Of a stretch of 64,000 nucleotides of DNA, positions 45,767 to 57,097 are shown in pieces. Numbering within the stretch: position 1 is the first letter of the stretch; the number at the start of each line of letters is the position of its first letter. The DNA comes from Dryococelus australis (lineage: Eukaryota; Arthropoda; Insecta; Phasmatodea; Phasmatidae): assembly GCA_029891345.1 (NCBI GenBank), contig CM056994.1:61535251-61599250 (forward strand), written 5' to 3'. The position numbers and the translations under genes were made by a program. The notes under the pieces are model-generated. The model ran no database searches and had not been told where the DNA came from. It was given only the letters and a program-made list of their open reading frames with translations.

Positions 45767-45868
45767 CTAAAATGCTGGGTAGCAATGTTGTATGCCAGGA
45801 ATGTTTGCCACAGGTAGAAACTCTCCAAGCTGAGCTGTAGTGCTTCTTTGTGAGGCAAACCACACTCC
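45767..45868 (-). CDS. Exon (second visible) of minus-strand helical-repeat gene, RPAP1-like
   Basis: On the minus strand CTTTTTTGTAG precedes the exon at 45,868, and GTAAAC follows at 45,766. The 102 bases start with the third base of a split codon (AG|G, arginine) and end with two bases of the next (AG|T, serine), so they fit both neighbouring exons. The peptide CGLPHKEALQLSLESFYLWQ continues TFLAYNIATQHF. In RPAP1/MINIYO proteins a block of the form ALxLxLExFRLWxxxxxY follows the first helical repeat; I recall this pattern and infer the match. This exon is separated from the next one by a 39.2-kb intron. Confidence 0.75.
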   Translation of the reverse strand, partial: GVWFASQRSTTAQLGEFLPVANIPGIQHCYPAF

Positions 45869-45999
45869 CTACAAAAAAGTAAAAACCAGAATACAATAAT
45901 ACAGTTATAATTCAAGCTATGTAAAAGTAAACCATAAGAATACAAAACTAACAAAGACACTGCTTATTACTTTGTAACTTCATAGAGAACAAAACAAAT

Positions 46000-48900
46000 A
46001 ATAACCAAACAATACAGATGCATAAAGAGCATTAAAAAATCTTGAAGATAACCATGATGCTCCATCTAATGGGTGTTCTTTGCGTTGGTTGACGTCTGCG
46101 ACTTCTGCTACCCCTCCACCTCTTGATACCTGGAAAACAGGCATTGTCCACTCTTGACGAGGTTATTGCTAGGAGTGGTAATGTTGGCTTTCGGTCAGTT
46201 AATTATGCCTGACTGGGCATGAGGAGCACTAGTGGGAGTTGGCCTGGTTTGAACCTGAGTGGGTGTGTATCATGACGATTGGTCTAAGTGACACACTGTC
46301 CATCCTCTACCAGGTTTCCAATGAGGGCCAGACCCTGTTTAGCAGTCTTATCCCGCTCAACCAGGCATAAGGGGTAGATAGGGCAGAGGGAAAAATACTG
46401 GGTATTCCGTAGACACTGCCTGAAAGGATGTAGGTGTAGGCAGGTGGGTGTAGTGGGTGAGCCTGGCTACTGGCCTCCAGCAAGTGACTTGGCGGGCGGG
46501 AAGTCACCGGTATACCCAAGCACTTTCAGAAGGGTGCAACAGTCGAGTGGACCACTGCTCTGCAGAGATAGAACTCCTTATTGGCGAGGAAGGGATAGGT
46601 ACAATGGCAAGTGTCTACTCCTGCAAGAGTGTCTGAGGCTCGTTTGACAAAAAAGGAAATATGGGAGCAGGTAAATAAATAATAGTTAGCTACGAGTGGT
46701 AGTTCAACCAAATTGGATTATGTCTCTTTATTGCCAGAACAGTAAACACACATGACCAACTTGTACCTTAGCTAGTGTGGCGATTGGATTATCGCCATGG
46801 TGATATTTACTATTTTGGTGTGTTTCTACAGTGGTCGACAGCACTGTCTAGTAACTTTATTACCAAATTTTAAAATAGTTTTTATTGGCCGGCCCTATAC
46901 TTTATTAATACATATTTTGTATATCCAATTTAGTTTTCATATTTCTAATGCCTTGCCATATAATCAATTGCGGTTTAGATTTAATCCTTTGTATATTAGT
47001 TTGCCCTATTATAAAACATTGTAAGGAGTTGCTGCCATGTGGCGTTACTGGTGAGAGGATGACATCACCTAATAGGCGCTCTGCTTGGTGCACCGGCCAG
47101 GCGACAGGAGAGTAGTAGCTTACAGTGGCCCGAGAGAGTTGCATACAGGAGTTCAACATAAGCTGGGTACAAGAGCCCGTGAATGAGTATGTAAGATGGT
47201 CCATTGTAGTGTAGACAAGAGTGCATTGTAGTGTGGATGAGAGTGCATTGAAGTATGCAAATATTAATCTGAGTTGCCGGTCAATGGAGTTTCCTGAGAT
47301 GCCACAGGTAAGCAGCTGTTGCATTTTGAATATGAACGTAACGTGTGTGTGAGGTTGGAGGTACCTTACCGGCACCGAGGAGCAGCCCAGGTGGAGCTGG
47401 CAGGCCCGGTTTTCACCATGCCCTGACATGTGAATAGCAGGGAACAAATCTTTTTCATGATATAGGCACAAAGACATTTATTACAAGTTATTTTTGGAAT
47501 TGTGTACAGTTTGCGAATGTCTTGTGATAAACTTTGGGTGGCGTTGCAGCAAAAAAACTGTGCCCACCAAAAATATCTGTAAGCCAGAGAATGACACGTG
47601 GGTGTTGAACTGCCCGATAAAAGTCGATAGAGTGTTAATTCTGAGGGAAAATTGATTTTGTCGTTTTTTTGTGGACTTAATCCCTGTCCATGTTGAGTGC
47701 ATTTGTGGATAAGTCATCTTTGAATTTTCTTGATGACTTGAATTATTTTGCAAGGCGGTTAACACGCTAGAATTATGCATTAACTGTGACGTGGAAATTA
47801 ATGACGATAAAGTGTTTTGCGAAGTAGTCAGTTTGCTCTTTGGAAATCCTTTTTTGTCTGGGTTGGCGATTAGCAGCGAGGTGTCGCCCTGACCTTACAC
47901 CGGGTCCATTCAACAGTTCGTTGCTGCGCTGGGGGCCCGCATGCAGCGTCATGGCAGCTCTTGGAAGTTGTTTGGAGTCAGGTTATACATCGCTGCATTT
48001 CTATGGACCTGTAGAAGAGCTACTGACAAGGCATTTTATTGTAAGTTACGTGAAGCGTTGTTCTCCGGTATATGGATTGCAACATACATTAATGAGGTAG
48101 CATCACTTTTGAGAAGATGGTTGTCCTCGCTTGTGCAAAACCCGGTGGTATAAATATTTGTGGTTGATGGTTTTAAACACTTCATTACGCTAGCCTTCTT
48201 TTATACGGAGCGGAAACTTTTATGTCACATTAATATGGAAAGCATGCAGACTTTTCTGTTGGCTTTATTTTTATTGGAAAATATCGTATTATTAATATTG
48301 TGTGAGTGTTAAGATGGAAACTATTTTCTCATGTTTTATGCCAAACACAAACTGGAACTCTAGAGAGCAAGGTGTATTAAATTTGAGCTCGCTTGAATTG
48401 TTCATTAAATAATTAAACCTACTGAGCCTGGTGTCAGAATATTATTTGAGAATCACCCATACTAACCTTTGAAAAGTGCTCGGCTAAGAATTTATTTAAT
48501 AAGTTGCTAATTCATGTGTAGAAATAATTATATTGATATTGGGGTATAGTCAATGGGAATCAAGAGGCGAGTTTGATTTTCTTCCCCCGTGTGGGGGTGG
48601 TAGGTGTGAATTAAATTGTTTTTAGCAAGTAAGGCAATTTTGATATTTCTGACCCCCCCCCCCCCTCTCCCAAAGGGGTAGAGGGCATCTCACTAGTGCC
48701 TGAAGAGCTGATCCTAGGATGCCAACCAAGATGACGCCTGGTCTCAGAAGACATGGAGGCATGGGGGATGAGGGTGACCACAGTGGTTTGGTACTCTGAC
48801 TCATGGCTGAACGTGTGTGGCTAACTGGGTATCCATGAAGCATGGGTGGCTTTGTTACACTGTCAGGCAGCTGATGTTCAGCAGAAGCTGCAAAGATCAT

Positions 48901-49500
48901 CCAGTGATTGAAGAAGTTGGTACATGGCCAAGCAGAGTAATGTTCTACAACTGCACTGCGAGTTAGCCTCAAACTCTGGTCTGCTGCATATATATATATA
49001 TATACAGAGCACAGGGTCAGCATGAAGAGTGTGGGCAGCAGAGAGAGGTCATGCAGAGAGAGGGCAGCGGAGAAGTGGTGGAGATGGCAGAAAATGGCCA
49101 AAGCTGGCAGCTCATTTTTCCTCCGTGGCTGAGGACTGAAGGGGTAGGCAGAGCCAATGGCATCAAACGAGTTGCAAACCAGCAGAATGCATCAGCTGGC
49201 CTAACCCAACCCTGGGCTTCAAGGGCTGCCTGTAGTGTATACAGCTTAACGTCTCTTCTTAGGAGGAGGCTACAAATGTGGCAAGCTTAGAATGTGTAAT
49301 GATGTTGCCAGTCTTGTATAATTTTGCTAGACAAAAACTTAATTTCCTTGGTCTGAGAAACCATTTACCATTATCCTTAAACACTACTTGCTGTATTATT
49401 CGTCTGTGATGTGTAAGTTGTGATATATCTCTGGGCCACAGTACTGGGTTAGAATCCATGTTTCTTCAGTTCCAACTTCAAATTGTCATTATAGTCAACA
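46000..49500. other. Intron sequence, repeat-like, no supported gene
   Basis: Several GC-richer islands (46,080-46,640; 47,030-47,420; 48,650-49,250) in AT-rich DNA. A 22-bp unit is repeated in tandem at about 47,204-47,255 (CATTGTAGTGTAGACAAGAGTG and variants). Short frames (46,905-47,477; 48,622-49,101 minus) carry no known motif. A (TA)n run lies at about 48,988-49,003 and a C run near 48,653-48,665. Confidence 0.4.
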
Positions 49501-49506
49501 ACAAGT

Positions 49507-49785
49507 TTAGTTTAGCTTTTGCTTTGCAGATGGTGTCAATTCATCTGTAAAATATTTCAATTTCCATTTATTTTTCACAGCACCACCAGCAGTATTGGAG
49601 TCTACATTTTCATTCTCTTCGTCATGAGTAATTGTAGCTGCTTTGTTTTTCACTTTACATGTTGGCAGTGCAGGTTTGTTTACAACATTTGTGGTTTCAT
49701 ATGGCTCGCACTTTTCATTATAAATTTCTACAATAGTTTTATTTCCTTCATTGCCCACTGTTTTGAGTAACGGTGCAGGCACCAT
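49507..49785 (-). CDS. Unassigned ORF with coding-like composition
   Basis: A 92-codon minus frame, lysine-, asparagine- and glutamate-rich, ending WKLKYFTDELTPSAKQKLN. No domain is recognisable. It ends in TAA and starts with ATG, but no splice or Kozak support was judged convincing. It might be a piece of a mobile element or an exon of an unrelated gene. Confidence 0.25.
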   Translation of the reverse strand: MVPAPLLKTVGNEGNKTIVEIYNEKCEPYETTNVVNKPALPTCKVKNKAATITHDEENENVDSNTAGGAVKNKWKLKYFTDELTPSAKQKLN

Positions 49786-50042
49786 TAATGTTATGGGCGA
49801 TTAAATCAGAAATAGTTTTCTCGACAAATCAGTAAGACGGCTTGTAACATTGCATATTTTTGGGGTTACGTTTACCATTAATCACAGACATTTTCATTAT
49901 ATATAATTAAAGAGTACTTGCTTATGTTATCACTTTATTTAATATGATTCCAAATAATGTTTTACTATATGAGTTAATAGTATAATCTTTGATTATTTTA
50001 ATAGTTTATTTGACATAGAGATCAAGTGTGATGCTGTAATAA

Positions 50043-50554
50043 TCACAATAGCGTGACAGATGCAACGCGAATGGTGCAATGCGAGAGCAAAAATTTGCGT
50101 TAATGTGAACACTGGATTTTAAAGCCTCTCTATCAACATTTTAGAATATTTTTTTATAAATGGTTTCTTGCCACTATACACTAACCTCTTTTACGACAGC
50201 TATTAATGTTTCCATTATTTTCATATTTTGCAATCCTTCTAAAAAATTCTTTCCATGTCCGCTGGTACTTTGAGCTTGTAACTATGGCTGTAATTACACA
50301 TAGGCATAAAAATGTGTTACTTTGCTTATTAATATGGTAAATAATAGTGCATGTGAAACTTTAGCACAAAAAATATGAAGGGTTAGACAGATTTATAGAC
50401 TTGTCACACCTGAAATATTTTCTATTCGTAAATCTTGTTGTGCAGGCGATTTTCGTCCTATTGACATCATAGAAGTCTCGATCTTGATTGGCTGGAAAGT
50501 TATTTTATTTATTCGCGTTGTGCCCATTGCGTTGCATTTGTCACGCTATTGTGA
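50043..50554. mobile_element. MITE-like element with long terminal inverted repeats
   Basis: The left end TCACAATAGCGTGACAGATG and the reverse complement of the right end TCACAATAGCGTGACAAATG match almost perfectly, and similarity continues to about 40 bases (CAACGC, then ATGG). The 512-bp element has no ORF. No transposase with the same ends was seen, and flanks give no obvious target duplication. Superfamily not assigned. Confidence 0.75.
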
Positions 50555-51186
50555 CTCTAGCATAAATTGTATTTTTCATTTGTTTCTAGACAGTATTCAG
50601 TATTATTTAGTTTAATTTTCATTTCTTCCCTGGAGGATAGTCTGTATTAAATCTTTATTAAACAAAATTATCCTTGTTGTCTCTCGTCTATCCATTGCTG
50701 AATGGCAGAGAGATATGTCATGACCAGAGTACAGCCAATTGGAGGACAGGAGACAACATAAGTACGGCAGAAATAAAATACAACTAATTTTTTCTTTAGA
50801 ACAATTCTCACCACCTCCAAGGATGGACGTGGATATTATAGGAAGAAAGTTTTAAGGATGTAGTAAGTAATAAAAAAAAGAATTGAATATTCAATATAAT
50901 TGCTGCAAAATGTTTTTAACTTTGATTAAATATTAATGGAACATAAAGAATATTGATTTTATTGTATTTGAGAAGAAAGATTGAATTGTCAAATGTTCAC
51001 AGAGAAGAAGAGCCAATAAATAAAATATTTGAGAATATTTTAATTATGACTTTATAATTACTACTGAAAGGATACAATAGCAATTTTAAACTAAAATTTA
51101 ACAGGATAGCCACATTCTTGTCTTGTGGCAATAAGTGCATTGCATGATGTTTTGAGTCATGCAAAGGTGCATTACCATTACATGTA

Positions 51187-51435
51187 CTAGTGTCTCTTTA
51201 AATTATCACTTCTACCAAATGTTGCACCACAGATAGTACATTTTTGTATTCTGGAGGCTGATTTCTTTAAACATTCACTATTTTCATGACGCAGTGCATT
51301 GCAACTTTTACTGAAGGTCTTGGCACAGTAACAAGGTCGTTTTCTATGTAATTTTTCAGCAGTGGGAGAAGATACATCCACAGAGGTAAGCTCAACAGTA
51401 GACTTTGTAAAATCATTGGCTTGCATCATCTTCAA
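51187..51435 (-). CDS. C2H2-like zinc-finger ORF, short
   Basis: An 82-codon minus frame. KCTICGATFGRSDNLKRH at the C-terminus fits C-x2-C-x12-H, and an earlier CAKTFSKSCNALRHENSEC is a second, atypical finger. The stop follows immediately after KRH, so the last histidine spacing H-x3-5-H is not complete. It may be the truncated start of a mobile-element protein or of a transcription factor. No splice signal was seen after the stop. Function unknown; DNA or RNA binding is inferred from the finger only. Confidence 0.4.
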   Translation of the reverse strand: MKMMQANDFTKSTVELTSVDVSSPTAEKLHRKRPCYCAKTFSKSCNALRHENSECLKKSASRIQKCTICGATFGRSDNLKRH

Positions 51436-51885
51436 GCATATATGAATTCATACACTTGTACTAATTCACAGTGCTGCCTCCTCAGTTGCAACTCCTAAGT
51501 TGTGCTGACACCTCAGTTGCGCTGACACCTCAGTTGTACTGACTCATCAGTTGTGCCGACTCCTCTGTTGTGCCCACTCCTCAGTGCTGATTCCTCAATG
51601 CTGACTCCATGTACAATTTCCATACTGTTTAGTATGGTTGGTATATTGCAACCGCCAGGTCAGTGACAGAGTTTTTTTTTTTACACGCAGCTATGGAAGG
51701 ACGAAAGGAAGACTGTATGTAAAAAGACTCTACGCCTCTACGCAACAAACACAAACTCTGTTTTTTTTTTGTTTTAACCGTGGTCTGGCCACACCATTTA
51801 TGTTTCTGTTTCAGTGTCTTTGCTAAGCTTGTACAACTCTGAGTTTGGAAGTATCTTTTATTTAGCGATTTTGTTCCTAATACGT

Positions 51886-52098
51886 CACTGAGCGAGTTGG
51901 CGAAATGGTTAACTTTTGGACTCGCATTCGGGACAACCTGAGTTAGAGTCCCGGACTGACCATCCTAATTTCAGTTTTCCTGTGATTTCCCGAAATCATT
52001 CCAGGCTGATACTGGGATGGTTCCCTCCATGGCCAATTCCTGCTTCTTTGAGCAACTTGCTCTGACCTTATTGTCAACAAGATGTTAAGCCTTACCTA
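51886..52098 (+). mobile_element. tRNA-derived SINE 2 with target-site duplication
   Basis: Flanked by CCTAATACGT at 51,876-51,885 and 52,099-52,108, a perfect 10-bp duplication. The A box is TGGCGAAATGG (51,898-51,908) and the B box is AGTTAGAGTCCC (51,941-51,952). The body carries TTTTCCTGTGATTTCCC, a segment common to insect tRNA-derived SINEs as I recall, and a short (TTACC)n tail. It differs from SINE 1 in body and tail. Confidence 0.9.
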
Positions 52099-52109
52099 CC
52101 TAATACGTG

Positions 52110-53245
52110 CTAAAGAAAACTGGTAAGCAAGCAAATTACTGTTACCAAGATGTGTGTGTTCGTCATCCTATGATGACCCCCAATAGAGGTATCCTGATGG
52201 ACCTACATGCATGTGTGAGTGGCGAGTAAGGTGCGGTAGAAGATGGCATGCTTCTGCAGTTTACACACAAACTCTTAAGGAAAGATGGTTCACTAGTGTA
52301 TTTCAGCGAGGAGTGTACAGGCTTATGCATTGTATATGTAGCTTGGTACATCTTCTCGAGAACAAAGTCAACACAAGGTAGAAAGATGTAATCCTTGTGC
52401 GAACATTACATATACAGACATTCGCTTTTACGACAAGCTTGCTTCACGCCTGCAAGTGTCCTACACCATCAGTGGGGGCCTTAATTCATTAAGGTTGCCG
52501 TAAGACCTACTCGCTTCTCATAAACTATGATGTTTGATGTGTGTAACTTGTTACAAGATTTATGCATTAATGTAACTTTTATTAAATACAATTTATTTTA
52601 CATAATGTTTGTAAAATTGTCTATAATGATAATGTATAAAATAATTTTTATACATTATATATTCTTATGTATGTTTTATAAACAGGTAACGTACACATAG
52701 AAATATATTAAAAGAATTCATAATATGTTTATGGATCGATAGCAACATTTACGGGTTTTCCAATAATCTGTGATTTCTTCTCACACAAATATGTATGTGG
52801 GTTTTCTCAGAGTACTCCCATATTTTTTACATTCAAAATTTATATTTTTTTACATTTAAAATGTATGGAAGAGTGCCTTCTGTGAACATAAGCTGGACTA
52901 CTTAAAAGAACAGTACAATAAATGTTCCTCCAATTAGATGCTTCGTTCACAATGTGTTTCATAAAGTGAATTCAAGAGGGAAAGTTAGTACAATGGATGA
53001 ATGGTTCATGAAATGCTTCGCAAACACGGAGACATGCTTTTGGGCATTGAAGATGTTGGTGAGTCTGTCGCTGGTTCGAGTCCTGATCAGATGGTGCTAC
53101 ATCTACAGCCACGGGCATGCTCATGAGTGTGAGGTATCGGCGGGAATTTATGCAGCATCTGTTCATGTAGCTCGAGAATTATTTGGGCAATAACTGATCA
53201 ACCAGTATCTGTAAATGACCAAATATATTTTTCTTACTACTGCTC
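52110..53245. other. Intron sequence, no supported gene
   Basis: AT-rich. A frame at 52,954-53,193 lacks motifs. A B-box-like CTGGTTCGAGTCC occurs near 53,070 without a partner A box. Confidence 0.5.
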
Positions 53246-54038
53246 TAGGGATGGGTTGTTTGGTTCTTCAACTCCAATTTATACCAGTTCTTGAGGTTTG
53301 ACTCGGAACCGGTTTTAGGTTAGCAACAACTACTCGGTTCTTGTTTCTACACAGCAATAAATTTAGTTACTGCAAAATTCTGTCATTACAAAAATAACTA
53401 TAGCAAGAAACTTATCAAAACAAACTAATATTGCAGTTACCGCCAAAATTATTATATAGGTTAATTCACCTGTAACAAGCATTTTCTCCTTGGCTGCTAT
53501 ACTTCCTTACAGCAAATTACTATTGCCATTGACAGCAAATAAATATTAATTTATTTGGTACCAATTACGTAGTTTTTAAGGACAAGCGTTCAATCAAATA
53601 CAGTATTTGGTTTAATATACGAGACAAAATGTAAACATTCTTATGGTGGCAATGTCATAGAAAAATATATACTGAGAAGATAGTAGACTCAGCATCGAGT
53701 GAAACAAAATGGCTGACGTTTATGTACAGATTTTTAGTTTTGAATCATTCTTAATTGTTCTATGTGTACGTCTCCTAAATACGGCATTCTAGTGTATTAT
53801 ACAAGAGAAAAAAACTTAACCAAACAGGGAGTAGAGTATGTGCATATATTTTGTGAGTGCTTTTGAACATGATACATGAATAATGTTTAGCGTGTGACAA
53901 ACTGATTTTTTAAAGTTATTTAGATCTGAAATTATTCAAATGTCATCAGAATAGAACCAAATACTGGAACCGATATTTAAATTGTAGAATCGGTACGGGA
54001 ACCGGAACCAATATTTTTTGTTATTTGACCAATCCCTG
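53246..54038. mobile_element. Short hAT-like non-autonomous element
   Basis: The left end TAGGGATGGGTTGTTTGG and the reverse complement of the right end CAGGGATTGGTCAAAT form imperfect inverted repeats. GGTTC and GAACC words fill the first and last 100 bases (for example GAACCGGAACC), as in the hAT at 32.8-37.3 kb. No ORF. No clear 8-bp target duplication. Confidence 0.55.
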
Positions 54039-54167
54039 GTTGTTTACCATCACATGATTCTCTGCACTTGTGGACATTGGGGTCCCTGGACATCGCATAA
54101 GACGGTGCTAGTTTCAGAGGACAGAGATGAACAGTGCAGTTACTATCTTCGCACACAAAGCTGGATA

Positions 54168-54455
54168 CTACCCTGGAGGTTCCGTATGGTGAAAATTAAT
54201 TCCACTGTACACGGAATAGACATTATCACTACACATTTCAAAGTCTATCGAGCTGTAAATATCACCACATTCATTTTTAAAAGTAATACCATACTGCACA
54301 CAATGTAGGCCTTCATGCACGTACACATAGCAAGTGCTGGTGTTGTACATTATGCATGGTGCCAACTCAGTGCTAGTAGGATCAGGCAATGGGAACACTT
54401 CATCTTCCTCACAGTCTTCAGAAAATTGTTCATTACCATTGTATTCAGGGTACAT
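54168..54455 (-). CDS. Unassigned ORF, acidic start
   Basis: A 95-codon minus frame with CCACCATG context, acidic at residues 10-25 (SEDCEEDEVFPLPD), then tyrosine- and cysteine-rich. No recognisable domain. Could be a host exon or chance. An opposite-strand frame at 54,754-55,068 is likewise unassigned. Confidence 0.25.
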   Translation of the reverse strand: MYPEYNGNEQFSEDCEEDEVFPLPDPTSTELAPCIMYNTSTCYVYVHEGLHCVQYGITFKNECGDIYSSIDFEMCSDNVYSVYSGINFHHTEPPG

Positions 54456-55394
54456 GGTGGCTAGGCTTGCTGACTGCTGAACTCGATAACTGCTACTGAC
54501 TGCATACTAGGCAGAATAAGGCTGGTTGCAGACTGATACAAAACTGGATAATGTTATGGAGGGGAATGGATGATTCAGTACAAAAAGAACTGGTATACTT
54601 CACATGTAAGAGGTGCGCATATGGTTGTCCAAACTAATCTGCCCTTGTTGAGAATGGATGTGTGACTATAGCCATTACAATACTCCTTACAGCATAGTAC
54701 ATCATTGCTGTTCGGCCATCACAACTTGTATGCAATGCTGCTAGCATCACGGAATGCAGTTACAGTTTCATCTCCTGCTGCACTCACTAACGTTGCAGTG
54801 TATTCAGCAGCTGGCTGTATGGTCGAAGATAATAAACTGGGAAGACATTGAAGACAGAAATCATTGGTTCCACAGAGAAAAGGTCTTCCACGTTGCATGC
54901 AAGTCAGTGCTCCAGATCATCGCAGCTTTCTATTCGCTCTGGCATACCAGCTATCCAGAAGTGAACTCTGTGGAAGCCCAAGGTAATATCAAAGTAAATG
55001 GCTACATCTTCAGGCCAGACCTGTGCAGACATGAAGTGATGAAAATAAGGCCACAAATAATACTATGAGCCTTCTCCTCCACTTTAATATCAGCTTCCCT
55101 CTCTCCAGTGTCTTCCTCCACTACGCCACCATTCTGGATGGGCCAGTGCTTGCTCGTTATGCCTGATGACTCATTCTTTTTTTCCATCTTAAGTTAACTC
55201 CTGTTACCTGACATCAAGCAGGTGCAAGCCTGTGAAATGCTAACACAGCTCTTCCCACCCATGTTGACGTAGGCAATCTGACACTAAGTAAATTGTGGAA
55301 GCATGTATGTGTGCAGACTCCACTTGCCTGACACCGTGCAGGTGCAAGCTTATGAAAAAGCTAACACTACTCTTGCCATGCAAGCACAGATTTT

Positions 55395-55740
55395 TTTTTT
55401 AATTAAATTATTTTTTTTTTAACTTTACATACTTTAATTTGAATGTAATTTTATTTTTTCTATTATTTATCTCCTTATTATATTAATTTATATTCTATAT
55501 TTTGAAAATAAAAATGTTTACTAAGTTTTTTCACCACTAAATTTTATATTACCTTTTTTCTGAATTGATGGTGTACATGACAAAACAATAAATTAGAGGT
55601 AAAATTGTTTTAAAATGATACACATGTTTTATTCACCAAACTCTTTTATTATGTTTTCACATACATGTTAAGCAGTATTAGTTTACAGCGTCAGGAAAAA
55701 ATAGTCTTTTTTTAACAAACTATACCGGATATTTCCACAA
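55395..55740. other. Very AT-rich spacer
   Basis: Long T-rich and A-rich runs, nothing coding. Confidence 0.7.
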
Positions 55741-56079
55741 TGCACTGCAACAGTATAAACGACTGCTGAAACTTACAAATGCACACTTGAAGGATAAGAA
55801 TCCGACTAGCAATGAATATAAGGATGAAATACACCCTAAATTCGACATTATTTCGCAGTTGTTTCCCGATGTTGGAGATGCAGTTTATTCTGGTCTCAAT
55901 CTCAGTTAAAAAAAAAAAAAAAAAAATAGAAAGTGGTCGACATCCAGAATATGTTTATTGGAGAGATGTTAATGAAATAGTTGAAAGACTGCTTCTGCTA
56001 ACTGCTTCTCAGTGAGCAATAAATAATTCTTACGCTAATGAAATACCTAGTACTAAAGAACTGCGTGAAGACAGATGCA

Positions 56080-56980
56080 TAGAATGATTTGTGCAGATAT
56101 TGCCAGCGAGTTACAAAAGCCTGAAAGATGATTTAATCCTCATCGCAAAGTGCTAGTAGCTAGTGTTTGGTTTGCAGGACTTGTATCAGGCAGATCTGGT
56201 TGAAATGATACCTTATACACATCTGAATAAAGGACTGAAATATCTGGTAAAAGCCACTGACTGTTACAGCAAGTACGCTTGGGCAGTGCCTGTAAAGACT
56301 AAAAATGGGAGAGATGTGTCAAATTCAATGAACTCTGTTTTGCAAGACAAAAGAGAATTCTACTATCCTGCATTTCATGGCTTGATGTTAAAACATAGCA
56401 TAAAACGCTACTGGACACACAGTGGTATGATGACAAACATGGTGAAGTGCTTTAACAGAACTTTGAAGAATGAAATGTGGAAGACATTTTTATTGCAAAG
56501 AAGTTACAAGTGGCTGGAGATCTTACCTCGCCTGGTATCGAACTACAATCATAAAGTACATCAAACTATACGAATGAGACCTGTGGACATCAAGGACCAC
56601 TCATTGCTGCAGACTGTATTCAAGAACGAGAAGAAATTGGACACACACAAGCTTAAGGTGAAAGTTGGAGGCTACAAAAGAATATCACAAGTGAAGGAAA
56701 CATTTGCAAAATTATACACACCAAACTGGAAACACGGAAATATACAAGGTTGTCATGATTCGCCATTAAGAATCTAACGACCTACGATCTCGAGGACATG
56801 GAAGGCACAATTATCAGAGGAGGTTTACACGATGAAGAAATTCACGTTACCAAGTATCCTTGCACATATTTGGTCGAGAAAGTGTTGAACCACAAAGGAA
56901 ATAACTTGGTGTAGTGGCTTGGCTTTGATTCTAGTCATGACAGTTGGATTCCAAAATCATCCATTAACGATAAATAATAA
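56080..56980 (+). pseudogene. Polinton/Maverick-type rve integrase with chromo-like tail, broken
   Basis: The frame 56,163-56,777 contains LYQADLVEM (first catalytic aspartate block), CYSKYAWAVPVKTKNG, TLKNEMWKTF, YKWLEILPRLVSNYNHKVH and MRPVDIK, in the order of the retroviral-like integrases of Polinton/Maverick elements and insect proteins named after worm F54H12.3. A frame change before 56,163 links to an upstream 'ELQKPER' block. After another frame change, YLVEKVLNH...WLGFDSSHDSW (about 56,870-56,955) is the chromo-like C-terminus. The core also has an internal gap: the second catalytic block (TDxGxEF) has decayed to KREFYYPAF. No polymerase B or capsid gene lies nearby, so it is an isolated relic. 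Confidence 0.7.
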
Positions 56981-57062
56981 TGCACTATTGTGTGTTTCTA
57001 TGTATGAAGATTGGATATCTCTGTACATTTTTTTCGCATCTATCAAGTACTCAATAAATGTG

Positions 57063-57097
57063 ATTTTTTTTTTTTTTTTTTTTACTTAAAATTTATT
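57063..57097 (-). repeat. Poly(A) tail signature on the minus strand
   Basis: Twenty-one T, preceded in minus sense by AATAAA (57,092-57,097) with 8 bases between. It suggests the 3' end of a minus-strand retroposed transcript that starts above 57,100. The plus strand has its own AATAAA at 57,052, after the integrase. Confidence 0.45.

Noticed and set aside
53060..53085. tRNA-like B box CTGGTTCGAGTCC
   Set aside because: No A box or tRNA fold could be seen; a chance match or an old SINE trace.
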